Positions 1 to 4,398 of a stretch of DNA of 7,737 nucleotides are shown one piece after another (the stretch's first letter is position 1; each line of letters begins with the position of its first letter). Origin of the DNA: Candidatus Fibrimonadales bacterium (GTDB lineage: Bacteria; Fibrobacterota; Fibrobacteria; Fibrobacterales; Fibrobacteraceae); the NCBI GenBank assembly GCA_009788135.1, contig WQSA01000035.1, positions 2,798 to 10,534 of the forward strand. Reading direction: 5' to 3'. Under the pieces are notes generated by a model that searched no databases, was not told the origin of the DNA, and was given only the letters and a program-made list of their open reading frames with translations. The translations under genes were made by a program, and so were the position numbers.

Positions 1-375
1 TTTTTCAGCGGCTTGTTTTGCAACGGCGGCCATTATATCGTCTGCTTCAAATCCTTCGCGAGCGAGAATAGGAATTCCGCTTTTTTCCAAGCTTTCGTTG
101 AGCGATGGCATTTGTTCAGCCATCTCGGGCGGCATCGGGCTTCTGGTAGCTTTATATTCGGTGTAAATATCGTGTCTGAAATTTTTTCTGGCAACATCTT
201 TGACTATAGCGAAATATTCCGGTTTATGCGTTTTGATTATCCGCAAAATCGACCCCCAATAACCATGCAAAAGCGAAACCAACTGCCCCTGCCCATTCCT
301 CAAAGGGTTTCTGGCATAAGCGTAAAACATGCGAAAAGCGAGCGCAGAGGAATCGATTAGGAATAGGCGGTGCAT
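1..375 (-). CDS. polA: DNA polymerase I, N-terminal 5'-nuclease domain (3' end of gene cut by window edge)
   Basis: The minus strand is open from an ATG at 375-373 to base 1, giving 125 residues with no stop, so only the N-terminus of the gene is present. It reads as the 5'-3' exonuclease (FEN-like) domain of Pol I, which removes RNA primers and flaps in Okazaki-fragment maturation and repair. Visible motifs: FLIDSS with metal-ligand-type D8; R15 at the conserved arginine; AIVKDVARKNFRHDIYTEYK (56-75), matching the family's VFD...FR....YK block; TRSPMPPEM (77-85); and EGFEADDI (107-114), whose E110, D112 and D113 match the acidic metal-binding cluster. The family's F in VFD is K here. Without the C-terminus, a stand-alone 5'-nuclease (ExoIX/FEN type) cannot be excluded, but Pol I is most likely. 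No clear Shine-Dalgarno precedes the ATG. The start is set by the conserved N-terminal spacing. Confidence 0.88.
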   Translation of the reverse strand, partial: MHRLFLIDSSALAFRMFYAYARNPLRNGQGQLVSLLHGYWGSILRIIKTHKPEYFAIVKDVARKNFRHDIYTEYKATRSPMPPEMAEQMPSLNESLEKSGIPILAREGFEADDIMAAVAKQAAEK

Positions 376-403
376 TTAGGGAATATAGAAACATTTTCGC
401 AAG

Positions 404-417
404 AAAAATGCATTTTT
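404..417. repeat. 14-bp perfect palindrome in the polA leader
   Basis: AAAAATGCATTTTT is fully self-complementary and lies in the predicted polA 5' leader, between the promoter and the start codon. It is AT-rich, so it would form only a weak hairpin. It could be a dyad for a DNA-binding protein or simply low-complexity sequence. No role can be assigned. Confidence 0.35.
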
Positions 418-443
418 GAAGAGATATTCCATCTTGGAGTATA

Positions 444-472
444 ATTATATGCTTTTTATTTGACATTTTCAA
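444..472 (-). promoter_or_regulatory. Sigma-70-type promoter for polA
   Basis: On the minus strand, TTGAAA (472-467) is separated by exactly 17 bases from a perfect TATAAT (449-444). Transcription would start near 437 and give a leader of about 60 nt before the polA ATG at 375. The -35 half lies inside the last codons of the neighbouring 456-1037 gene. No terminator is visible between that gene and polA, so read-through could add to polA expression. Confidence 0.7.
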
Positions 473-1037
473 AATTATTTACTATATTTATAATTGAGCC
501 CTCTTTGTGCCCTCCTGCAATCACGTCGGATGATTGGGACGACACAAAGCAAAGGGCTTTTTCTCTATCCAGCCAAGCTGTAAGTTTATTTCCGCTTTTT
601 AACCAGTTAATCAAATCGGCAACTTGATCTTTTGGAAATATACTGACAATAGAATTTCTGTCCAAGCCAACTTTCCTGTTTTTAGCACCTTTGCGAATTT
701 TTATGATAACAATAAAACTATGTCCATTCTTATCTTTTAATTCTGTAAGAATTATCTTTGCATTATCCTTTTTTGTGCTATTAAAAACAGCAATGGGGTT
801 ATTTATTGCATCTGGCAAGTTTTTTATATCCGATAAATCAAACGGATGACCACTTTCATACTCTTTACTAGCTTTCAATGCCAATCTTGCTGCACTTAAC
901 TCAATTGGCAAATTTTCTATGCCTGCAGACAATAGAATTTCTCCAGGATAACCTAGATTATAGATGTGCTCTTTGGGTAAAGTTCCCTCAATTTGTTGTT
1001 GCAATTCATTATTGAATTGGCTATTAAGATTTTCCAT
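456..1037 (-). CDS. Stand-alone protein resembling phage MuF C-terminal (BECR-type, toxin-like) domain
   Basis: A 193-residue soluble protein with no signal peptide or membrane segment. Residues about 25-170 resemble the MuF C-terminal (PBECR/Barnase-EndoU-ColicinE5/D-RelE-like) domains attached to phage head-morphogenesis proteins. The recalled family pattern is an LG.P..L...G...LPI opening (28-46), then D(I/L)..LP..I.NPIAVF.S (70-87), ILTEL.D..G....V.IK (96-113), and I.SIFPK....LI.WL (130-146) ending in a short strand near 152-166. This is a match from memory, not a search. The frame is also open to an ATG at 1088, but that longer start would place the promoter inside the coding region, so the ATG at 1037 is preferred. 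The gene is clearly more AT-rich than the operon genes (about 30% GC by hand count over 601-840), which suits acquisition by transfer. No phage genes or obvious antitoxin partner lie beside it. It could be a small nuclease-type toxin, or a domesticated or unrelated protein. Confidence 0.55.
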   Translation of the reverse strand: MENLNSQFNNELQQQIEGTLPKEHIYNLGYPGEILLSAGIENLPIELSAARLALKASKEYESGHPFDLSDIKNLPDAINNPIAVFNSTKKDNAKIILTELKDKNGHSFIVIIKIRKGAKNRKVGLDRNSIVSIFPKDQVADLINWLKSGNKLTAWLDREKALCFVSSQSSDVIAGGHKEGSIINIVNNFENVK

Positions 1038-1046
1038 TGAGCGAAT

Positions 1047-1075
1047 ATAATAAGTTTTTTCCCAAAAAGTGTCAA
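1047..1075 (-). promoter_or_regulatory. Strong promoter for the MuF-C-like gene, giving a near-leaderless mRNA
   Basis: On the minus strand, a consensus TTGACA (1075-1070) is followed after 17 bases by TATTAT (1052-1047), one mismatch from TATAAT. The expected start site is near 1040, only about three bases before the ATG at 1037. Little or no room is left for a Shine-Dalgarno, and none is visible. The promoter lies inside the longer reading frame that begins at 1088, which argues for the shorter protein. Confidence 0.65.
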
Positions 1076-1109
1076 CATATGTTTGCAAAATGCAAGAAAT
1101 TTCATTTTT

Positions 1110-1331
1110 TTAGAAAAAAAGTTCATTAATACGCCCTATGGCAACAGCATCTCTGCTCAAATCGGAACCTTCCAAAAGTTTATATATCTTTTCAAGCTTG
1201 CTTTGAATTCCTTTCAAAAAATCATCGGAAATTCCGGAATCCAAGCCTATTTTCTCGCCAAACTCAAAAAAATCCCTGTAACTGAAAAATCCCAATTTCT
1301 CAAAAATATCTGTTGAATAACTATCTTCAAA
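1110..1331 (-). pseudogene. hipA remnant, C-terminal helical fragment
   Basis: This frame ends at a TAA (1112-1110). It encodes a helical segment, FFSYRDFFEFGEKIGLDSG followed by an amphipathic stretch ending LSRDAVAIGRINELFF. The pattern (DF..F.EKIGL, then a long helix, then a ...S.LS.......RI..L ending) matches the extreme C-terminus of HipA-family serine/threonine kinases. There is no convincing start of its own: the first usable codon is a TTG at 1295 without a Shine-Dalgarno. The fragment lies immediately 3' of the HipA N-terminal fragment at 1327-1554, in another frame, so the two are best read as the ends of one gene that lost its middle. The left boundary given here is approximate. 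The assignment is from the remembered family pattern; the short length limits certainty. Confidence 0.5.
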
Positions 1332-1554
1332 TTTCCCTATTTGAGCCTTCGGAGAGCATTCCGTAAAAAAATGGAAAAAAAATTTCGGATAAAAACGCTT
1401 CTTTTTGCTTTGGAAAAGAATATGCTATTTGCGGCAAATCTTCTTTTGCCAAATAACTTTCTGCATACTTAAAACTATAACCCTCAGGCAACCTGCAAAG
1501 CTCACCCGCCAAAATATCATTAAAAAAAACAAAGCCTTTATTATGCTTAGGCAT
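1327..1554 (-). pseudogene. hipA remnant, N-terminal subdomain 1 (couple_hipA)
   Basis: A 75-residue frame starting at ATG 1554. It shows the hallmark pattern of the HipA N-terminal subdomain: a strand with NDILAGEL (12-19), then GYSFKYAESYLA (25-36), then PQIAYSFP (41-48), then FFPFFYGMLSEGSNRE (59-74), which corresponds to the family's FF.GLLPEG...RE. In intact HipA (a serine/threonine kinase toxin that phosphorylates GltX, partnered with HipB) this subdomain is followed by about 300 residues of kinase. Here a TGA (1329-1327) ends the frame right after the LPEG-like motif, and only a C-terminal helical scrap follows. No ATP-binding or catalytic motif and no HipB-like helix-turn-helix is present in the window. 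Stand-alone subdomain-1 proteins exist (HipS in HipBST systems), but no HipT kinase follows. No Shine-Dalgarno precedes the ATG. Confidence 0.65.
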
Positions 1555-1596
1555 ACGGATGAATGTAGAAAACCCATTTTTGCATTTTTAACGCAT

Positions 1597-1612
1597 TTTT
1601 GTTTTAACAAAA
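1597..1612. repeat. Inverted repeat upstream of the operon promoter
   Basis: TTTTGTTTTAACAAAA forms a perfect 7-bp inverted repeat with a 2-base centre. It ends eight bases before the -35 element at 1621. The position would suit an operator or an upstream A/T-rich promoter element. It also lies between the divergent hipA remnant and the operon. The AT-only character makes chance a real alternative. Confidence 0.3.
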
Positions 1613-1620
1613 GAAACTTC

Positions 1621-1649
1621 TTGACAACCCGGCAAAATTTTTCTATATT
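1621..1649 (+). promoter_or_regulatory. Near-consensus promoter of the ribosomal protein-rdgB-ddl operon
   Basis: TTGACA (1621-1626), a 17-base spacer and TATATT (1644-1649; one mismatch from TATAAT) make a strong sigma-70-type promoter. The start site is expected near 1656, giving a leader of about 24 nt that holds a GGAGAG Shine-Dalgarno. It is the only promoter of this quality seen before the plus-strand gene set, and no terminator is visible between those genes. Confidence 0.75.
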
Positions 1650-1669
1650 TACCTCTCCAACACACAAAC

Positions 1670-1675
1670 GGAGAG
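1670..1675 (+). promoter_or_regulatory. Ribosome binding site that fixes the start of the 31-residue gene
   Basis: GGAGAG lies four bases before the ATG at 1680 (six if measured from GGAG). With the promoter 30 bases upstream, it supports translation of this very short frame. Confidence 0.75.
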
Positions 1676-1679
1676 TTTA

Positions 1680-1775
1680 ATGCCCTGCGGAAGAAAGAGA
1701 AAAAAAAGGAAAATCGCAACGCACAAGCGCAAAAAACGCAGACGTCGCGATAGACATAAGAAGAAACTTCGCTAG
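1680..1775 (+). CDS. Tiny ribosomal small-subunit protein, AURKAIP1/COX24 (mS38/bS22-like) family
   Basis: A 31-residue, extremely basic peptide: 20 of 31 residues are K or R. It begins MPCGRKRKKRKIATHKRKKR and ends with HKKKLR. The KRKKRKIATHKRKKR..R..RHK layout is that of the AURKAIP1/COX24 domain proteins of Bacteroidota and relatives, homologous to mitochondrial mS38 and mycobacterial bS22. These bind rRNA near the decoding centre of the small subunit. Length and composition fit the family, and the start is fixed by GGAGAG at 1670-1675 and the promoter just upstream. It is the first gene of the operon: its TAG is followed 12 bases later by the rdgB GTG start. Genes this small are easily missed by automatic calling. 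A promoter and leader this clear suggest high expression, as expected for a ribosomal protein. Confidence 0.85.
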   Translation: MPCGRKRKKRKIATHKRKKRRRRDRHKKKLR

Positions 1776-1778
1776 TTT

Positions 1779-1782
1779 GAGG
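1779..1782 (+). promoter_or_regulatory. Ribosome binding site supporting the GTG start of rdgB
   Basis: GAGG lies five bases before the GTG at 1788, in the 12-base gap after the preceding stop codon. No in-frame ATG gives a family-like N-terminus, so this site decides the start. Confidence 0.6.
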
Positions 1783-1787
1783 CTTTT

Positions 1788-2396
1788 GTGCCGCAAGCTG
1801 TGGTTATAGCCACCGGAAATGCCGGTAAGGTCAATGAATTTTGCGCTATTCTAAAAGATGGCGCATTTTCCTTTTTAACATTAAAAGATATAGGTTTTAC
1901 CGAAGAAATTGAAGAAACTGCCCAAACATTCAAGGGGAACGCCGAGCTTAAAGCAAAAGCCGTTTTTGAATACGTGGCTCCAAAATACAAGGATTATTGG
2001 GTTATAGCAGACGACTCAGGGCTGGAGGTAGAAGCCTTGGGAGGCAGGCCCGGAGTTTTTTCCGCTCGCTATGCAGGCGAAAATGCTTCCGGCAAAGATC
2101 GCTATATGAAATTGCTCGGCGAAATGGAAGGAAAAACCAATAGAAACGCCAGATTTGTTTGCTGCCTTTGCCTGATTAAGCCGGGATGCGAGCCCGAATT
2201 TTTTGAAGGAATCTGCAATGGTTGCATTTTGCCAGAACCCAGAGGTACTGGCGGCTTTGGCTACGACCCGGTCTTTTTGCCGGAAGGCTATACCCAAGGC
2301 TTTGGCGAAATGAACGAAGAAGAGAAAAACGCCTTGAGCCACAGGGGCAGGGCTATAAAAAATATGCTTGAGGGATTAAATGCAAAAAGAGCTTAA
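1788..2396 (+). CDS. rdgB: XTP/dITP diphosphatase (RdgB/Ham1, ITPase family)
   Basis: Hydrolyses deaminated purine triphosphates (dITP, XTP, ITP) to monophosphate plus pyrophosphate in the cytosol, keeping inosine and xanthine out of DNA and RNA. The 202 residues match the family's length of about 200. Motifs are in order: VIATGNAGKVNEF (6-18), the substrate-binding (S/T)xNxxK region; ADDSGLEV (74-81) with catalytic acidic residues; GRPGVFSARYAG (86-97); GTGGFGYDPVF (153-163), base and phosphate recognition; SHRGRA (184-189). Translation starts at a GTG with GAGG upstream. The end overlaps the next gene by 17 bp. An unusual cluster of six cysteines (125, 126, 128, 134, 143, 146) lies where E. 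coli RdgB has two. Identity is firm. Confidence 0.96.
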   Translation: MPQAVVIATGNAGKVNEFCAILKDGAFSFLTLKDIGFTEEIEETAQTFKGNAELKAKAVFEYVAPKYKDYWVIADDSGLEVEALGGRPGVFSARYAGENASGKDRYMKLLGEMEGKTNRNARFVCCLCLIKPGCEPEFFEGICNGCILPEPRGTGGFGYDPVFLPEGYTQGFGEMNEEEKNALSHRGRAIKNMLEGLNAKRA

Positions 2397-2775
2397 ATGG
2401 AACATGGTCATATTGGAAGCCATGGCGGCTTGCAGGTATATCAATATAGATAAGCTCTTTTTGATTTGCGAAGACAATCTTTGCGAATTGAACGCCCCCG
2501 AAAAGGAAATATCGCTCAGGCTATACGCCCTCGCTTTTTACTGCGACAAAATTTATAACCGCAAATTTTCCGAAACTGCTGTTTTTACTCGTTTTGCCGA
2601 TATTCTGGGCATTGCTCATTTTAACAGAACTATAAAAAGGCTGATTGAAAAAGAAGACCTGGCATTAGTGGTCTTTTGGGCAATTTTCAGATTGTCTTTT
2701 GGAAATACCATTGGGCAAAAGCGTTATTTGGCATTGGAAAACAAAATGAGATTTTCTATATTACCATCACTATGA
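2380..2775 (+). CDS. Unrecognised 131-residue operon protein
   Basis: I do not recognise a family. The protein appears mostly helical, with hydrophobic stretches such as ALVVFWAIF (94-102) but no clear signal peptide or typical transmembrane helix. Two cysteine-containing stretches (LFLICEDNLCEL, LAFYCDKIY) show no metal-site spacing. The ATG at 2380 lies inside the end of rdgB and has a good GAGGG (2370-2374) five bases upstream; an internal ATG at 2404 lacks one. Its TGA (2773-2775) overlaps the ATG of the next gene as ATGA. It is therefore coupled on both sides, between nucleotide sanitation and cell-wall genes, and probably co-translated with the downstream protein. That arrangement suggests partners, but no function can be stated. 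Confidence 0.75.
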   Translation: MQKELKWNMVILEAMAACRYINIDKLFLICEDNLCELNAPEKEISLRLYALAFYCDKIYNRKFSETAVFTRFADILGIAHFNRTIKRLIEKEDLALVVFWAIFRLSFGNTIGQKRYLALENKMRFSILPSL

Positions 2776-3179
2776 CTTTTGCTTTTATTTGCGATCCTTA
2801 CTTTCAGAAGAAAGTATCTAGCGTTTTGGTCAATGGAGAAATCCAGAACCATAAAATAATCACCATGACTGCCTCTGAGTTCTTGGAGTCTGGAAAACTG
2901 CCTGAAAATATCTCCAGCATTATAATTGAACGGAGCACATGGCAGAAGAATTTCAGCATGTTCCGTTATTTTGGGTTGTTGCCGCTGTTGGAGCAATGCA
3001 ACCTTGCTTTTGTTGCAAATGCACATGATACGGAATTCAAAGGCCGCGGGGCCATGAAAGGCAAGGAGTTTCTGATTTCAAACAATATCAACGCAGAAGA
3101 GGCCACAGCGCAGCTTAACCGCTTGCTAGAGCTTCCTCCGCCAGCTTTTGTACACCCCAAGTCCAAAGCTATAGCCTAA
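2772..3179 (+). CDS. Unrecognised 135-residue protein, possible degenerate receiver-like (flavodoxin-fold) domain
   Basis: No family is certain. Hydrophobic strands alternate with helices in a 5x(beta-alpha) order: TFAFICD (2-8), KIITMT (28-33), SSIIIER (48-54), LAFVANA (78-84), EFLISNN (99-105), followed by the helix NAEEATAQLNRLLEL. Length and order suit a response-regulator receiver fold. On that mapping the phosphoacceptor Asp is E53 or absent, and the conserved Lys of strand 5 is missing, so it would be a pseudo-receiver. This is inference from pattern only. The frame is open 96 bases further upstream, but those codons lie inside the previous gene, and the ATG at 2772 forms a classic ATGA overlap, so it is preferred. 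There is no Shine-Dalgarno, and translation likely depends on termination of the upstream gene. The stop lies nine bases before the M23 gene. Confidence 0.72.
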   Translation: MTFAFICDPYFQKKVSSVLVNGEIQNHKIITMTASEFLESGKLPENISSIIIERSTWQKNFSMFRYFGLLPLLEQCNLAFVANAHDTEFKGRGAMKGKEFLISNNINAEEATAQLNRLLELPPPAFVHPKSKAIA

Positions 3180-3188
3180 AAGGTTGCC

Positions 3189-4397
3189 ATGCGAAAAGCT
3201 ACGCTTGAAACTATTTTGGACAAAGCGTGTTTTTTTGGATTGCGTGGAGTTGCAAAATTGCCTGCATTGCAAAGCGATAAAAAGGGTCTTTTAATAGAGC
3301 TGACCAATAGAGAGTTGTTTGAGCGAAATACTTTTAACAATATTGCAGCAGTCCCTTTCGGTGATGGGTGGCAAAAAATTCAAAGCACGCCAAATTTTGA
3401 ATTCCCAACAGAAAAAGAAAAGTGGTTCAACTGCTATGCGAATATAAATAAATTAAAAAGGGATTTTGCGCGCATAGCCGTGATTCTTCCCGAAGAAAAA
3501 AATGAATATCTTGATAATATCGAAAAATCTTGCGTTGCGGTTTTCAATTCTGCAGACACCGATATAGAGAACTTGCTTCGCTTGAAAATTGCAGAAATAA
3601 ATATTCCCCAAACGCCTCTTTTTTTGGCGGCAAAATATTCATGGATTTTTGTTCTGCTGCTCTGCGCTCTGCCGTTTTTCATAGCGAGCGTACCCGAAGG
3701 GCAAATAAACGGTTTGCGAAATATTGCAAACGATGTTCTTAAATATTCTGAAAAGGGCGATATAGTTCACATTTTCAAAGAAGGCGAATCTTTAATGCAA
3801 ATAGCGCGCTTTGCCATTGGAAAATATAATTCCCTTGTTAGCACGGAAGCTATGGTTAAGCAATATTTGAAAGACAACGAATTGTCTTTGGAAAGCAAGA
3901 TAAAAGCTGGCGATACTTTGCGATTGAAATTGCCGACATTCAATAACCCTCGCCATAAAGCTATGCAACCTGCATGGATTTTTTTCACAGGGCTTTTGAA
4001 CGATAGCCTTGCATATATAACAGAGCTTTATAACCCAACGCAAACTGCAAATATGCGGCGGCACGATGGCGTGGATGTTGCAGGGCGCAAAGGAACTAGA
4101 ATTCTGTCTCCTTTCAGCGGAGTGGCATGGACAGCGGAAGACGAGCGAGGCGGACTTATGATAGCGATTGCCAGAGAAAAAGACTTGCTTGTTTTTATGC
4201 ATTGCGATCAGCGTTTTTATTTAAGCGGACAATCTGTAATGGAAGGAGATCCCATAGCTTCCGTTGGAACCAGCGGACACACTACAGGACCTCATGTGCA
4301 TATTGTGGCAGGAAAAATAACGCCAAGCGGAGAAAAGAATATCAGCGGCGTTAGATATAGAGTTTTAAACCCTTTTGAATGGTACAAGGAGATTTAA
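3189..4397 (+). CDS. Membrane-anchored M23 family metallopeptidase (peptidoglycan endopeptidase) with LysM-like segment
   Basis: A 402-residue protein with four parts. (1) Residues 1-149 are unrecognised and probably cytoplasmic. (2) One membrane helix lies at about 150-168 (WIFVLLLCALPFFIASV). (3) A LysM-like stretch at about 192-249 runs from HIFKEGESLMQIAR to IKAGDTLRLKLP, with a longer than usual insert. (4) An M23/LytM-type peptidase domain lies at about 285-375. The zinc and catalytic residues look complete: H292 and D296 in RRHDGVDVAG, H338 in LLVFMHCD, and H369 and H371 in TGPHVHI. Such enzymes cut peptide cross-links of peptidoglycan in the periplasm, so an active enzyme rather than an EnvC/NlpD-type activator is expected. 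The start has AAAAGG five bases upstream. The stop TAA leaves one base before the ddl ATG, which pairs wall hydrolysis with precursor synthesis. The long N-terminal part is unusual for the family. Confidence 0.9.
   Translation: MRKATLETILDKACFFGLRGVAKLPALQSDKKGLLIELTNRELFERNTFNNIAAVPFGDGWQKIQSTPNFEFPTEKEKWFNCYANINKLKRDFARIAVILPEEKNEYLDNIEKSCVAVFNSADTDIENLLRLKIAEINIPQTPLFLAAKYSWIFVLLLCALPFFIASVPEGQINGLRNIANDVLKYSEKGDIVHIFKEGESLMQIARFAIGKYNSLVSTEAMVKQYLKDNELSLESKIKAGDTLRLKLPTFNNPRHKAMQPAWIFFTGLLNDSLAYITELYNPTQTANMRRHDGVDVAGRKGTRILSPFSGVAWTAEDERGGLMIAIAREKDLLVFMHCDQRFYLSGQSVMEGDPIASVGTSGHTTGPHVHIVAGKITPSGEKNISGVRYRVLNPFEWYKEI
4386..4393 (+). promoter_or_regulatory. Ribosome binding site that sets the ddl start
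   Basis: AAGGAGAT lies in the last codons (K-E-I) of the M23 gene, with GGAG seven bases before the ATG at 4399. The frame is also open to a TTG at 4375, but that start lacks such a site and would add eight residues ahead of the conserved N-terminus. Confidence 0.8.
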
Positions 4398-4398
4398 T

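Noticed and set aside
13..360. Plus-strand 115-residue open frame
   Set aside because: It is antisense to the polA 5'-nuclease coding region, which has clear family motifs. The frame shows no recognisable protein pattern.
356..412. Short upstream frame in the polA leader (ATG within the palindrome, stop overlapping the polA start)
   Set aside because: It has no ribosome site and no attenuation-like codon run, so chance is as likely.
224..472. Minus-strand 82-residue open frame over the polA start and promoter
   Set aside because: It overlaps polA in another frame, runs through the polA promoter and resembles nothing known.
1105..1120. T7-AG-A7 inverted repeat after the hipA fragment, as a terminator
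   Set aside because: It has no G/C pairs in the stem and falls in Phe/stop codons, so it is low-complexity sequence.
1327..1554. Functional HipBST module
   Set aside because: Only a subdomain-1-like frame is present. No HipT kinase or HipB repressor follows, and the next sequence looks like a HipA C-terminal scrap.
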